A stretch of DNA of 64,000 nt from Pseudomonas entomophila (GCF_023277925.1 NZ_CP063832.1:1266001-1330000); one strand, 5' to 3'. Counted from the first letter of the stretch, positions 14,992-25,352 are shown. The notes: generated from the sequence alone by a model not told the origin. Translations and numbers: made by a program.

Positions 14992-17684
14992 GGTACTTCC
15001 TCCTCTTGCAACCGGGCATCGAGCTCGGGCGGTTCTTCGCGGGGCAGGCGCAGGGTGAAGCAAGCGCCGCCCTGTGGGCGCGTCTCCCCCGTCAAGGTCG
15101 CGCCATGCATGGCGGCGATTGCCCTGCAGATGGCCAGTCCCAGCCCGACGCCAGGGATCGCGCTCTCCTTCTTGCCGCGCACGAATTTGCCGAACAGGGC
15201 CTCCTCGTGGCCGCGTGGCAGCCCGGGCCCCTCATCGGCGACCCACAGCTCGATGTACTCGCTGGTCATGCCGGCACCCACCGTAATCGGGGTCTGTGCG
15301 GCGGTGTACTTGATGGCGTTTTCCAAAAGGTTGATCAAGATGCGTTCGATCAACACCGCGTCGACATGGACCGGCGGCAGGTCGGCTGCCAGCTCGACGC
15401 GGACCGGATGGCCGCCCAGCGCCGGCTGCAAGGCGCGAAGTGCGCTGCCGACCACATCCTCGATGGGTTGCCACTGGCGGTTAAGCACCACTTTGCCGGC
15501 GTCCAGGCGGGCCATGTCCAGCAGGTTGTTGACCAGGGTGTTCATGCGCAACGCTGACTCACCGATGGCCGTGGCGATCTCGATCGCTTCGGTACCGAGC
15601 GCTGGGCGCGTGAGCTTCAGCGCCTCGGCCAGGCCCACCAACACCGACAAAGGGGTGCGCAGGTCGTGGGAGATCGCTGACAGCAGGGAGTTGCGCAGAC
15701 GCTCGGACTCCATCTGCACGGTGGTGTCCTGGGCAATGTGGATGTAGTGGATGCGCTCCAACGAAATCGCCAGCAGCGAGGCGCAGGTGTCGAGCAGGCG
15801 ACGCTGCTCCGGCTCCACCAGTCGGTTGCTGTCACGCGGTTGCACCGCCAGCACGCCACGGGCGCGCATGGGCGCCGACAGCGGCAGGTACAGGACCGGG
15901 CTGGAGGGCAGGGTATCGGTGCCATAGCCGGCGGCTTCGACCTTGTCGAATGACCATTGGGCGATGGCCGGGTCGATCTGTGGGGCGTCGCCGCTGCTCA
16001 GCGGCGCCTGTAGCCTGTTGTCGTCGTCCGCCACCAGCAGCGCGGAACGGGCGGTGAATTCGGACACCAGGAAATGCGCGGCGATCTCTGCCACCTGTTC
16101 AGCCATCAACGAACCGGACAGCTGTCGCGCCATGTCGTAGAGCGCGCGCATGCGCTGCTCGCGACGCTGTGCCACACGTGCCTGATAGGTCAGGCCGGCC
16201 GTCATCTGGCCGATGACCAGGGCCACGATGAGCATGACGCTGAAGGTCACCAGGTACTGGACGTCGGCAAAGGCGAAGGAGAATCGTGGCTCCACGAAGA
16301 AGAAGTCGAAGGCGGCCACCGACAGGAAGGCGGCAAGCACCGCCGGGCCGCGACCGAACCTGACGGCGATGGCGACCACCACCAGCAGGAACACCATGAC
16401 GATGTTGGCCAGCTCCAGCACATGCACCAGCGGCATGGTCAGCAGCGCCGTCGCCGCGCACAGGACGGCGCTCCAGACATAGCCTGTCCAGGACACGCCC
16501 TGGCCAGGCCTGGCCAGGCTGTCGTCATCGTTTCTTGCCGGTTGGAGCGCCTGCAGGGACACCTGGATCACGTCCAGGTCGGCCCCGAGCCTGCCCACCT
16601 GGTCCGCCAGCCGGTGCGGGCGGTACCACGGCCTGCGCCGGTCGTCGCGGCCAAGGATGAGCTTGGACAGGTTGTGTTGGCGGGCGTACTTGACCAGCGT
16701 TTCGCCGACATCGTGGCCCGATAGCGTCGAAATCTGCGCCCCCAGTTCCTGGGCCAGCTTCAAGGTCGCCAGCACCCGCCGGTGGCGATCATCGGGCAGG
16801 CGTTGCAGGGCCGGGGTCTCGACAAACACCGCATGCCACGGTACATCCAGCTGGGCGGCCAGGCGTGCCGTCGAGCGCACGATCTTCTCGCCTTGATCGT
16901 AGGGGCCGATGCAGGCGAGCAGCGAATCCCGGGTACCCCAGACCGGCTTGACCGCACTGCTGTTGCGAAAGTTGAGCATCTCGCTGTCGACACGGTCAGC
17001 GGTGCGCCGCAAGGCCAGCTCACGCAAGGCGATCAGGTTGCCTTTGCGAAAGAAGTTCTGCACCGCCCGTTCGGCCTGGTGCGCCAGGTAGACCTTACCT
17101 TCCTTCAGACGCTGGAGCAGATCGTCCGGCGGCAGGTCGACGATGACCACTTCGTCGGCGGTGTCGAACACATGGTCGGGGACCGTTTCCCGGACACGGA
17201 TCCCGGTAATGCCGCCGACGATGTCGTTCAGGCTCTCCAGGTGCTGCACGTTCATGGTCGACCAGACGTCGATGCCGGCGCCGAGCAGCTCCTCCACGTC
17301 CTGCCAGCGTTTCGGGTGGCGCGAGCCGGTGACGTTGGAGTGCGCCAGCTCGTCGATCAGGATCAGTTGCGGCTTGCGCTGCAGGGCGGCGTCCAGGTCG
17401 AACTCGCTGAGGGTGCGCTGCTTGTCGACCACCTGCCGCAGCGGCAGGCTGTCGAGCCCTTGGGTCAGGGCCACGGTCTCGGCGCGGCCATGGGTCTCGA
17501 TCACGCCGATCAGCACATCGACCTGCTGCTGTTTCGCGGTCTGGGCCGCGGCCAGCATGGCGTAGGTCTTGCCGACGCCGGCGCTTGCGCCGAAAAAGAT
17601 CTTCAATCGCCCGCGCGCTGCCAGCTTCTCGGTTTCTTTGAGCTGCGCCAGCAGCTGGTCCGGGTCCGGACGTTGTTCGGCCAT
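14988..17684 (-). CDS. kdpD: KdpD sensor histidine kinase
   Basis: An 898-aa protein. The N-terminal KdpD domain carries Walker A GASAGVGKT (33-40), followed by a USP-like domain (to about 375), four membrane helices (about 403-495), a GAF-like region (about 515-645), HisKA with the phospho-acceptor His673 in ISHDLRTPLS, and a C-terminal HATPase (ENAIKYT, DEGPGLP, GVGLGLAIC). It senses potassium and osmotic status at the inner membrane. GTG 17693 is an alternative start three codons upstream. It lies 26 nt after kdpC and overlaps kdpE. Confidence 0.94.
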   Translation of the reverse strand: MAEQRPDPDQLLAQLKETEKLAARGRLKIFFGASAGVGKTYAMLAAAQTAKQQQVDVLIGVIETHGRAETVALTQGLDSLPLRQVVDKQRTLSEFDLDAALQRKPQLILIDELAHSNVTGSRHPKRWQDVEELLGAGIDVWSTMNVQHLESLNDIVGGITGIRVRETVPDHVFDTADEVVIVDLPPDDLLQRLKEGKVYLAHQAERAVQNFFRKGNLIALRELALRRTADRVDSEMLNFRNSSAVKPVWGTRDSLLACIGPYDQGEKIVRSTARLAAQLDVPWHAVFVETPALQRLPDDRHRRVLATLKLAQELGAQISTLSGHDVGETLVKYARQHNLSKLILGRDDRRRPWYRPHRLADQVGRLGADLDVIQVSLQALQPARNDDDSLARPGQGVSWTGYVWSAVLCAATALLTMPLVHVLELANIVMVFLLVVVAIAVRFGRGPAVLAAFLSVAAFDFFFVEPRFSFAFADVQYLVTFSVMLIVALVIGQMTAGLTYQARVAQRREQRMRALYDMARQLSGSLMAEQVAEIAAHFLVSEFTARSALLVADDDNRLQAPLSSGDAPQIDPAIAQWSFDKVEAAGYGTDTLPSSPVLYLPLSAPMRARGVLAVQPRDSNRLVEPEQRRLLDTCASLLAISLERIHYIHIAQDTTVQMESERLRNSLLSAISHDLRTPLSVLVGLAEALKLTRPALGTEAIEIATAIGESALRMNTLVNNLLDMARLDAGKVVLNRQWQPIEDVVGSALRALQPALGGHPVRVELAADLPPVHVDAVLIERILINLLENAIKYTAAQTPITVGAGMTSEYIELWVADEGPGLPRGHEEALFGKFVRGKKESAIPGVGLGLAICRAIAAMHGATLTGETRPQGGACFTLRLPREEPPELDARLQEEEVP

Positions 17685-17710
17685 CGAGCCCACCCTGTGT
17701 GCGTTGGCGC

Positions 17711-18283
17711 TCAGCGCAAGGCGTCGAGTGCCAGGTTCAAGGCCAGGACATTGACCCGAGGTTCGCCCAGCAGGCCCAGCAGTGCACCTTCGGCGTGCTC
17801 CCGGACCAGCTGCTCGACACGCGCCACCGGCACATTGCGCGCCTGGGCGATACGGTCGGCCTGGTAGAGCGCGGCGGCGACGCTGATGTGCGGATCAAGG
17901 CCACTGGCGGAACTGTAGACCAGGTCGGCGGGTACCGTCTGGCCGCCGCCCGGGTTGGTGGCACGCTGTATTTCGACGCGGTCCTTGATAGCCTGGGCCA
18001 GCGCCGGATTCAGCGGGCCCAGGTTCGAACCCGAGGAGGCGGCGGCGTTGTAGGGCATCGGGCTGGTCGCTGACGGCCGGCTCCAGAAATGCCCAGGGTC
18101 ACTGAAAGACTGGCCGATCAGGGTCGAGCCAACGACCTTACCGTTCCGTTCCACCAGGCTGCCCGCCGCTTGGTCGGGAAACACCAGGCTGGTCACGGCC
18201 ACGGTCACCAGCGGGTATGCCAGGCCAGTGAGCAGCGAGAGGGCAATGAATAGAATCAGGGCAGGGCGCAGCAAGGCGAACAT
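17711..18283 (-). CDS. kdpC: KdpC, subunit of the Kdp potassium ATPase
   Basis: A 190-aa protein with one N-terminal membrane helix (LRPALILFIALSLLTGLAYPLV) and the conserved periplasmic domain of KdpC (SFSDPGHFWSRPSAT, SSASGLDPHIS). It stabilises the KdpFABC complex. The length is usual for the family. It starts 12 nt after kdpB ends, in the same operon. Confidence 0.95.
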   Translation of the reverse strand: MFALLRPALILFIALSLLTGLAYPLVTVAVTSLVFPDQAAGSLVERNGKVVGSTLIGQSFSDPGHFWSRPSATSPMPYNAAASSGSNLGPLNPALAQAIKDRVEIQRATNPGGGQTVPADLVYSSASGLDPHISVAAALYQADRIAQARNVPVARVEQLVREHAEGALLGLLGEPRVNVLALNLALDALR

Positions 18284-18295
18284 GATGGCTCTCCT

Positions 18296-20374
18296 TCAGG
18301 CGAAACCGACGGCGTACAACGCCATGTCGATGAGCTTGATACCAAGGAACGGTACGACCATTCCCCCCAGCCCGTAGATCAGCAGATTGCGCCGCAGCAG
18401 CAGGGCGGCGCCGACCGGGCGGTACTTCACGCCTTTGAGTGCCAGGGGTATGAGGAACACGATGATCAGCGCATTGAAGATGACCGCCGACAGCACTGCT
18501 GAGTTCGGGCTGGTCAGCCCCATCACATTGAGTGCGGCGGCCTGCGGGTAGGTGGTGACGAACGCAGCCGGCACAATGGCGAAGTACTTGGCGATGTCGT
18601 TGGCGATCGAGAAGGTGGTCAGTGAGCCGCGGGTCATCAGCATCTGCTTGCCGGTTTCGACCACTTCGATCAGCTTGGTCGGATTGCTGTCCAGGTCGAC
18701 CATGTTCCCGGCTTCCTTGGCCGCCTGGGTGCCCGAGTTCATCGCCACAGCCACGTCGGCCTGGGCCAGGGCCGGCGCGTCGTTGGTGCCGTCGCCGGTC
18801 ATCGCCACCAGGCGACCTTCGGCCTGGTACTGGCGGATCAGCTGCAACTTCTGTTCCGGCGTGGCTTCGGCGAGGAAGTCGTCGACGCCCGCTTCGGCGG
18901 CGATGGCGGCGGCGGTGATGCGGTTGTCGCCGGTGACCATCACCGTCTTGATCCCCATGCGCCGTAGTTCGACGAAGCGTTCGCGGATGCCGCCCTTGAC
19001 GATATCCTTGAGTTCGATCACCCCCAGCACCCGGGCGCCGTCGGCCACCACCAGTGGTGTGCTACCGCGCCGCGCAACGCTGTCGATCTGTGCTTGCACC
19101 GCGTCAGGAAAATTGCCGCCCAGGGCCTGTACATGGGCGAGCAGCGCGTCACCGGCACCCTTGCGTAGCTGGCGATCACCCAGGTTGACTCCGCTCATGC
19201 GGGTCTGTGCGCAGAAGTGCACGAAGTGCGCGTCCAGCGCCGCGATGTCGCGTTGGCGCAGGTTGAAGCGCTCCTTGGCCAGGACCACGATGCTGCGCCC
19301 CTCCGGCGTTTCATCGGCCAGCGAGGCCAGTTGCGCGGCATCGGCCAGTTCCGCTTCCTTGACTCCTGGTGCCGGCAGGAACGCCGAGGCATGGCGATTA
19401 CCCAAAGTGATGGTGCCGGTCTTGTCCAGCAGCAGCACGTCCACGTCACCGGCGGCCTCTACGGCGCGGCCGGAAGTGGCGATCACGTTCGCCTCCATCA
19501 TGCGGCTCATGCCGGCCACGCCGACCGCCGAGAGCAGGCCGGCGATGGTGGTGGGGATCAGGCATACCAGCAGTGAAATCAGCACGGTGATCGACACTGG
19601 CGTGCCGGCCTGCGCTGCCTGAACACCGAACAGCGAGTAGGGCAGCAGGGTCACGGTGACGCCGAGAAAGACGATGGTCAGGGCCACCAGCAGGATAGTC
19701 AGGGCGATCTCGTTCGGGGTCTTCTGCCGCTTGGCGTTCTCGACCATGGCGATCATGCGGTCGACGAAGGTCTCACCGGGGTTGGTGGTGATGCGGATGA
19801 CGATCCAGTCCGAGAGCACGCGGGTACCGCCGGTCACCGCCGAGAAGTCGCCGCCGGACTCACGGATCACCGGCGCCGACTCGCCGGTGATGGCCGATTC
19901 GTCCACCGAGGCCGCGCCCTCGATCACCTCGCCATCGGCCGGGATGATCGAGTCGGCCAGGTCGCCGGCCTCGACCACCACCACATCGCCTTTGCACAGG
20001 CCGCTGGACTGCGCCAGTTGCCACTCGGCACCGTAGCGCGGCTCACGCAACTTCTTCGCCCAGGTCTCTTTCTTCAGGCTGCGCAGCGAAGCCGCCTGGG
20101 CCTTGCTGCGGCCTTCGGCCAATGCCTCGGCGAAATTGGCGAACAGCACGGTGAACCACAGCCACAGGGCGATGGCGAGGATGAAGCCGGTGCCGGCCTC
20201 GCCATGGCCGGCCAGCGCCTGGGCCCATAGCCCGGTGGTGATCAGCGCGCCGACATAGACGACGAACATCACCGGGTTGCGCCACTGCACCTGCGGGTCG
20301 AGCTTGCGCAGGGCGTCGAGCAGGGCCGGGCGGATGAGCCTGGCATCGAACAGGGAGAACGCTTTGCGTGTCAT
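18296..20374 (-). CDS. kdpB: KdpB, P-type ATPase subunit
   Basis: A 692-aa P-type ATPase. It has TGES at 163-166 (actuator; the Ser is the known inhibitory phosphorylation site in E. coli KdpB), phosphorylation Asp317 in DKTGTITLG, and [20 protein letters not shown] in the hinge. There are seven membrane helices. It hydrolyses ATP to drive K+ through KdpA. No key residue is missing. It starts 10 nt after kdpA. Confidence 0.96.
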   Translation of the reverse strand: MTRKAFSLFDARLIRPALLDALRKLDPQVQWRNPVMFVVYVGALITTGLWAQALAGHGEAGTGFILAIALWLWFTVLFANFAEALAEGRSKAQAASLRSLKKETWAKKLREPRYGAEWQLAQSSGLCKGDVVVVEAGDLADSIIPADGEVIEGAASVDESAITGESAPVIRESGGDFSAVTGGTRVLSDWIVIRITTNPGETFVDRMIAMVENAKRQKTPNEIALTILLVALTIVFLGVTVTLLPYSLFGVQAAQAGTPVSITVLISLLVCLIPTTIAGLLSAVGVAGMSRMMEANVIATSGRAVEAAGDVDVLLLDKTGTITLGNRHASAFLPAPGVKEAELADAAQLASLADETPEGRSIVVLAKERFNLRQRDIAALDAHFVHFCAQTRMSGVNLGDRQLRKGAGDALLAHVQALGGNFPDAVQAQIDSVARRGSTPLVVADGARVLGVIELKDIVKGGIRERFVELRRMGIKTVMVTGDNRITAAAIAAEAGVDDFLAEATPEQKLQLIRQYQAEGRLVAMTGDGTNDAPALAQADVAVAMNSGTQAAKEAGNMVDLDSNPTKLIEVVETGKQMLMTRGSLTTFSIANDIAKYFAIVPAAFVTTYPQAAALNVMGLTSPNSAVLSAVIFNALIIVFLIPLALKGVKYRPVGAALLLRRNLLIYGLGGMVVPFLGIKLIDMALYAVGFA

Positions 20375-20384
20375 GTCCGGTCTC

Positions 20385-22160
20385 TCACTGGATCATCATG
20401 ATGAGGTGCTCGACCACTGGCCCCAGGGCCAATGCCGGGACGTAGTTCAGCAGGCCGACCAAAAGCACCGTGCCGATCAGCAGTACGACGAACAGCGGCC
20501 CGTGGGTGGGCATGGTGCCGGCGGTGACGCCGAGGCGCTTCTTCGCCGCCAGGCTGCCGGCCACCGCGAGCACGGGGACGATCACGCCGAAGCGGCCGAA
20601 CCAGGTCATCAGGCCCAGCAGGGTGTTGTAGAAGGGCGTGTTGGCCGACAACCCGGCGAAGGCGCTGCCGTTGTTGTTGGCGGCGGAGGTGAAGGCGTAC
20701 AGCACTTCGCTGAAGCCATGGCCGCCGGGGTTGGCGATACCGGCGCGGCCGGCTTCGGCCATCACCGCGATGGCGGTACCGAACAGCACCAGTAGCGGCG
20801 TCACCAGGATGGCGATGGCGACCATCTTCATCTCGTAGGCTTCGATCTTCTTGCCCAGATATTCCGGGGTGCGGCCGATCATCAGGCCGGCGATGAACAC
20901 GGCGAGGATGGCGAACACCAGCATGCCGTAGAGGCCCGAGCCTGTGCCGCCGAACACCACTTCGCCCAGCTGCATCAGCACCAGCGGCACGGCGCCACCC
21001 AGCGGCGTGAAGGAGTCATGCATGGCGTTGACGGCGCCGCAGGAGGCCGCGGTGGTCACCGCCGCGAACAGGCTGGAGGCGTTGATGCCGAAACGGACCT
21101 CCTTGCCCTCAAGGTTGCCGGCCGTGGTGTCCAGGCCCAGCCCGGCGAACTGAGGGTTGCCCAATTGTTCGTAGTGGGTGACGGTGACCACGGCGATCAC
21201 GAAGATCACCACCATCGTCGCCAGCAGCGCCCAGCCCTGGCGAATGTCGCCGACGATGTGCCCGAACACGAAACACAGCGCCGTGGGGATGAGGAAGATC
21301 ACCAGCATCTGCACGAAGTTGCTCAGGGGCGTGGGGTTTTCGTACGGGTGCGCCGAGTTGGCGTTGAAGAAGCCGCCGCCGTTGGTACCGAGTATCTTGA
21401 TGGCCTCCTGCGAGGCCACCGGGCCCATGGCGAGGGTCTGTGTATGGGTGGTAACGGTCTTCAGGACCGGACTGCCCTGGGCATCGAGCGTCGGCTGGCC
21501 GGCCTCATTGGTGACCGGAACCTGATACTGGACGGACTCCAGTGTAGAGACCTCCTTGTACGGCTCGAGGTTCTGGATCACGCCTTGGCTGACGAAGAAC
21601 AGGGCGAGGATCAGCGATAGCGGCAGCAGCACCCACACCGTGACGCGGGTCAGGTCGATCCAGGCGTTGCCGATGCTGTCCGCGTTGTGGCGGGCGAACC
21701 CGCGGATCAAGGCGATGGCCACGACGATGCCAGTTGCCGCAGAGAAGAAGTTCTGCACCGTTAGCGCCAGCATCTGGGTGAGGTAGCTCATCGTCGTCTC
21801 GCCGCTGTAGCCCTGCCAGTTTGTATTGGTGACGAAGCTGGCGGCCGTGTTGAAGGCTGAGTCGGGCGTTACCGCTGGCATGCCTTGCGGGTTGAACGGC
21901 AACCAGCCCTGCAGGCGTTGCAGGGCATAGACGGCGATCAGCCCCAGGGCGTTGAACAGCACCAGCGCGAGAGCGTACTGCAGCCAGGTCATCTGCGCGT
22001 CCAGGCGCACACCAGCCAGGCGATAGAGTGGCGATTCGATGCGCGTACAGAGGTTGAACCGGCCTTCCATCACGGCCGTGAGGTAGCGCCCCAGGGGCCA
22101 GGCGAGTAGGCCGAGGACGAGCAGGAAGGTTACCAGGAGGATCCAGGCTTGACCGTTCAC
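20385..22160 (-). CDS. kdpA: KdpA, potassium channel-like subunit
   Basis: A 591-aa protein with about ten membrane helices and four selectivity-filter-like loops: [42 protein letters not shown] and [13 protein letters not shown]. This is the superfamily of potassium transporters channel fold. It starts at GTG 22160, overlapping the kdpF stop by four bases, so its translation is coupled to KdpF. It binds and conducts K+ with high affinity. Confidence 0.96.
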   Translation of the reverse strand: MNGQAWILLVTFLLVLGLLAWPLGRYLTAVMEGRFNLCTRIESPLYRLAGVRLDAQMTWLQYALALVLFNALGLIAVYALQRLQGWLPFNPQGMPAVTPDSAFNTAASFVTNTNWQGYSGETTMSYLTQMLALTVQNFFSAATGIVVAIALIRGFARHNADSIGNAWIDLTRVTVWVLLPLSLILALFFVSQGVIQNLEPYKEVSTLESVQYQVPVTNEAGQPTLDAQGSPVLKTVTTHTQTLAMGPVASQEAIKILGTNGGGFFNANSAHPYENPTPLSNFVQMLVIFLIPTALCFVFGHIVGDIRQGWALLATMVVIFVIAVVTVTHYEQLGNPQFAGLGLDTTAGNLEGKEVRFGINASSLFAAVTTAASCGAVNAMHDSFTPLGGAVPLVLMQLGEVVFGGTGSGLYGMLVFAILAVFIAGLMIGRTPEYLGKKIEAYEMKMVAIAILVTPLLVLFGTAIAVMAEAGRAGIANPGGHGFSEVLYAFTSAANNNGSAFAGLSANTPFYNTLLGLMTWFGRFGVIVPVLAVAGSLAAKKRLGVTAGTMPTHGPLFVVLLIGTVLLVGLLNYVPALALGPVVEHLIMMIQ

Positions 22161-22249
22161 AGGAAGTCCTCCGCAAACAGCAGGGCCGCGACAAGGTAGA
22201 CCAGCAAACCGAAGGCAATCAGGCCGCCCAGCAGGTAAAGGCCGCTCAT
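22157..22249 (-). CDS. kdpF: KdpF, small subunit of the Kdp ATPase
   Basis: A 30-aa single-span membrane peptide ([22 protein letters not shown], then AEDFL), typical of KdpF. GGAGG lies five bases before ATG 22249. Its stop overlaps the kdpA GTG start, and its ATG overlaps the stop of the preceding 31-codon ORF (ATGA), so three reading frames are coupled in a chain. KdpF stabilises KdpA in the membrane. Confidence 0.9.
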   Translation of the reverse strand: MSGLYLLGGLIAFGLLVYLVAALLFAEDFL

Positions 22250-22341
22250 GATGGCCTCCGGTTCAGTGCCGCGCATCCCTTGGCCAGGCCGACGATGCTG
22301 AGCACGAAGAAGGCACCAAGTGCGATGAAGATCAGGTCCAT
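22246..22341 (-). CDS. 31-aa membrane peptide leading the kdp operon
   Basis: A 31-aa frame, [20 protein letters not shown] then [11 protein letters not shown]: one hydrophobic helix with a basic C-terminal tail. It has the best ribosome binding site of the operon (GGAGG seven bases before ATG 22341), and its stop overlaps kdpF by four bases. Short ORFs of this kind occur before kdpF in Pseudomonas, but I know of no assigned role. It may be an extra Kdp subunit or a leader that sets translation of kdpF and kdpA. The RBS, coupling and hydrophobicity argue that it is translated. Confidence 0.7.
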   Translation of the reverse strand: MDLIFIALGAFFVLSIVGLAKGCAALNRRPS

Positions 22342-22404
22342 GGCGTTTCCTCCAGTGATGGGGGAAGGCTAGTAGTCCTCGGCGCAAGATGTCAGAAGGA
22401 TTGT

Positions 22405-22434
22405 GGCCATGGGGATAAAAATCCCATAAAGGCC
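22405..22434 (-). promoter_or_regulatory. Candidate kdp promoter/KdpE site
   Basis: The 64-154 nt upstream of the first kdp ORF contain a symmetrical AT-rich element: GGGAT (22412-22416), AAAA, ATCCC (22421-22425), flanked by GGCC on both sides. On the kdp coding strand it reads TGGGATTTTTATCCCCA, resembling the T-rich KdpE targets known upstream of kdpFABC. No other dyad is present between kdp and the glutamine-synthetase-like gene. Confidence 0.4.
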
Positions 22435-22459
22435 TTGTGTCTGGATTGACCGTGCCTGG

Positions 22460-23839
22460 TCAGACACTCAGTTGCAGGAACTCACGCTCCCAGGCACTGA
22501 TCACTTGCCGGTAGTTCCGGTGTTCGGCGCGCTTCACCGCGACATAGCCTTGCACGAATCGGCTGCCGAGATGCTCCTTAAGGGCGTCGCAATGCTCCAT
22601 CCGGGCCAGCGCCTCTTCGAGCGTGTTTGGCAGGCGCAGGTCACCCTGGTCGTAGGCACGCCCTTGCGCGGGGACGGTGGGCTGGATCTGTTCAAGCATG
22701 CCGAGGTAGCCGCACAACAGGCTGGCGGCCAGCGCCAGGTAAGGGTTGGCGTCGGCGCCGGGCAGGCGGTTTTCCACGCGCATCGCTGCTGGCGTGGAGG
22801 CGGGTACACGCAGGCCGACGGTACGGTTCTCGGTGCCCCAGGCGACGTTCACCGGCGCGCAGTTTTCCGGCAGGAAACGGCGGAACGAATTCACATTGGG
22901 CGCGAACAGCGCCAGCACGTCCGGAATGTAATGCTGCAGGCCGCCGATATAGTGGAGGAAGCGCTCGCTCATGGCGCCGTCGTCATGGGCGAACAAGTTC
23001 TTGCCGGTAGTCATGTCCAGCACACTCTGGTGGATGTGCATGGCGCTGCCGGCTTCATTGGCGATGGGCTTGGCCATGAAGGTGGCGCTGACGCCATGCC
23101 TGATCGCGGCCTCGTGCAGCGAGCGCTTGAACACGATGAGCTGGTCGGCCAGGCGCAGCGGGTCACCGTGACGGAAGTTGATTTCCATCTGTGCGGGGCC
23201 ACTTTCATGGACCAGGGTGTCGAGGTCCAGGCCCTGCGCCTCGCACCAGAGGTAGAGGTCCTCGAACAGGGGCGCGAATTCGTTGGTGGCATCGATGGAG
23301 AAACTCTGCCGGCCTCGCTCCGGGCGGCCCGAACGGCCGTCGGGTGCCTCGAGGGGCAGGTCGGGGTCGAGGCAGCGCTTGGTCAGGTAGAACTCGAGCT
23401 CAGGAGCGACCACCGGCTTCCAACCGTTGTTGGCATACAGGCCCAGGACGCGTTTGAGCACATTGCGTGGCGACAGTTCGATGGGATTGCCGAATTTATC
23501 GAAGGTGTCGTGGATGACCAGGGCGGTCGGCTCTTTCAGCCAGGGCATGACGTAGATGGCCTCAGGGGCAGGGCGGCAGAACATGTCGACCCCCGCCTCA
23601 TCGAGCAACGCATAGAAGGCCTGGTCGTCGACGAAGTCGCCGGTCACGGTCTGCAGCAGGACGCTCTCCGGCAAGCGCATGCCACCTTCCTCGAGGAAGC
23701 GGCCGGTGGAGGCGATCTTGCCACGGGCGATGCCGGTTAAGTCGCTGATCATGCATTCGACTTCGCTGATGCCCTGTTGCTTGAGCGGGCGTTCCAGTGA
23801 TAGGTCGGGAATGTTCATGCAAGCCTCGGGCTGTTTCAT
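22460..23839 (-). CDS. Glutamine synthetase family protein (gamma-glutamyl-polyamine synthetase-like)
   Basis: A 459-aa GlnA-superfamily ligase. The N-terminal beta-grasp (VECMISDLTGIARGKI) is followed by the catalytic domain with LEFYLTKR, GPAQMEINFRHGDPL, ANEAGSAMHIHQS and the C-terminal ENRLPGADANPYLALAA. The DLTGIARGK opening and lack of the adenylylation Tyr loop fit the PauA/PuuA group, which ligates glutamate to polyamines or other amines, rather than housekeeping GlnA. ATG 23839 has AAGGA upstream; ATG 23818 also has a fair RBS. It follows the porin gene at 68 nt, and the pair may share a transcript. Confidence 0.82.
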   Translation of the reverse strand: MKQPEACMNIPDLSLERPLKQQGISEVECMISDLTGIARGKIASTGRFLEEGGMRLPESVLLQTVTGDFVDDQAFYALLDEAGVDMFCRPAPEAIYVMPWLKEPTALVIHDTFDKFGNPIELSPRNVLKRVLGLYANNGWKPVVAPELEFYLTKRCLDPDLPLEAPDGRSGRPERGRQSFSIDATNEFAPLFEDLYLWCEAQGLDLDTLVHESGPAQMEINFRHGDPLRLADQLIVFKRSLHEAAIRHGVSATFMAKPIANEAGSAMHIHQSVLDMTTGKNLFAHDDGAMSERFLHYIGGLQHYIPDVLALFAPNVNSFRRFLPENCAPVNVAWGTENRTVGLRVPASTPAAMRVENRLPGADANPYLALAASLLCGYLGMLEQIQPTVPAQGRAYDQGDLRLPNTLEEALARMEHCDALKEHLGSRFVQGYVAVKRAEHRNYRQVISAWEREFLQLSV

Positions 23840-23862
23840 CGTTCATCCTTGAAGGGGGCAAG

Positions 23863-23890
23863 GATCAGGGCGCCCATCGGTGCCCTGATC
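23863..23890 (-). other. Intergenic hairpin between porin and glutamine-synthetase-like genes
   Basis: GATCAGGGC (23863-23871) and GCCCTGATC (23882-23890) form a perfect 9-bp stem with a 10-nt loop between the porin stop and the downstream gene. There is no uridine run on either side, so it is more likely an mRNA stabiliser or partial attenuator than a full terminator. Confidence 0.5.
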
Positions 23891-23907
23891 GCTTGCAGTG
23901 CAGCGCA

Positions 23908-25152
23908 TCAGAACATCAGGCCGGTTTCCACGAGGGCGCGGACCTGGTCCCGCTGGTTTCCGTTGTCACCGAACGCCGATCCCTCGGCGGTGCTTTCGGC
24001 CTTGACGTAGGCCAACTCGGCCCGGGCGAAGAAGGGCCCGCTGCGGTAACTGGGCGTGGCGGTCAGTGACCACGCGCCCGAGCCCGGCCCATAGAGTAGG
24101 TTGGTCGGCGCGCAGGTGTCGTCCAACCCGCATTCCCCGCCTTTGCTGTCGATGTACTCGGCACGCAAGCCCAGGGCCCAGTGTTCATCGAAGCTGTACT
24201 TGCCCAGGATCGCGGCGCCGTAGGTTTCTGCGGCGGCGTCGATGCCGATGTCGCGGTCCTTGTCGACGCGGGTGTACTGCAGGTACGGGCTCAGGCTGAA
24301 GTCGCCGTCGGTGTGGGTGTAGATCAGGTTGTAGATCTGGCTGTTGTTCTGCGCCGTGGGGGTGGCGATCGATGATTTGGAGTGGCTGGAAAGGCTGCCT
24401 CCACCGACGAATGTCAGGGTGTTGCTGGCATCGAAGGCATAGGCCAGGCTGGTGCTGACCCAGTTGTACTTGTCGGAATAGAAGCCATCGTTGACCGAAA
24501 GGCTGCCACTGAGCTGGTCACCGGCATAGTTCAACTGGATGCCACGGCTGATCGCCGGCTCTTGGTTCCACAGCAGGCCACGCTGGATATTGATGTTCTG
24601 GAAGGTGAAGGTCGACTCCGCGCCGATCAGTGTCGGCAGCGAACCGGCCATGATCGAGAAGCGCTCGCCGATGGGGGCTTTCAGGTAGCCAACGGGCAGG
24701 TTCCCGTAGAGCTCATCGGTGGCCTTGCTCGCCTTCATGTAGGCGCTGCCCAGCGAGGGCAGCGCGTAGCTGCCAGCCTGAAGGTAGAACTGCAGCGGCC
24801 CTTCGACGGTCTGGATCTCGACCTGGGCGTTGCTCAGGTCGGTACGGAAGGTGTCATTGCCGTTGCCGGGGGCATCGACCACATGGTTCTGCCAGATACC
24901 AAGCCCCGACAACTGGCCGCTGACATAGACCTTGCCCAGCAGCTTGGTATCCAGGGCGAAGGGATTGTCGTTCACCGGCAGGGTGCTGGCGGTCGACGGC
25001 GAGGCCAGCGGGGCGGCGAGTGCCGGCCCAGCCATGAGCAGCATCACGAACCCCAGGCGGGCAGGGAGCCAGACCAGGAGCCCTGGCTTGCAGGTGTGAG
25101 CGAAGGGGGGGGTTGGGTTCACGCGATGGAAGGTGTGGACGTGCAGCTTCAT
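23908..25152 (-). CDS. Outer-membrane porin, BBP2-like
   Basis: A 414-aa protein with a long N-region and signal peptide (LGFVMLLMAGPALA, about residues 33-46). A beta-barrel rich in alternating aromatic strands follows and ends in Phe (ALVETGLMF), the outer-membrane insertion signature. The overall pattern (VYVSGQLSGLGIWQ, FTFQNINIQRGLLWNQEP, YVKAESTA near the end) fits the putative beta-barrel porin-2 family. It precedes the glutamine-synthetase-like gene on the same strand, so it may admit the amine substrate of that ligase. ATG 25152 has GAGAGAG upstream. Confidence 0.8.
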   Translation of the reverse strand: MKLHVHTFHRVNPTPPFAHTCKPGLLVWLPARLGFVMLLMAGPALAAPLASPSTASTLPVNDNPFALDTKLLGKVYVSGQLSGLGIWQNHVVDAPGNGNDTFRTDLSNAQVEIQTVEGPLQFYLQAGSYALPSLGSAYMKASKATDELYGNLPVGYLKAPIGERFSIMAGSLPTLIGAESTFTFQNINIQRGLLWNQEPAISRGIQLNYAGDQLSGSLSVNDGFYSDKYNWVSTSLAYAFDASNTLTFVGGGSLSSHSKSSIATPTAQNNSQIYNLIYTHTDGDFSLSPYLQYTRVDKDRDIGIDAAAETYGAAILGKYSFDEHWALGLRAEYIDSKGGECGLDDTCAPTNLLYGPGSGAWSLTATPSYRSGPFFARAELAYVKAESTAEGSAFGDNGNQRDQVRALVETGLMF

Positions 25153-25352
25153 GTAGCTCTCTCGATACTCCGAAGACGTGGCGAAAGGTTATTGATTCGC
25201 GTGTCAAGTTGCTGTCGCTTTCCAGAGTGGCCCCGTAAATTCTTGATAAAGCGCTCTGGCCTGGCACTCTTCGAGGTATGGTCGCCAGCGGACATGTGCC
25301 GCCTGTGTGTGTAGGACTTCACCTTCAGGAAGAGTGAGAGAATCAAGGTTGT

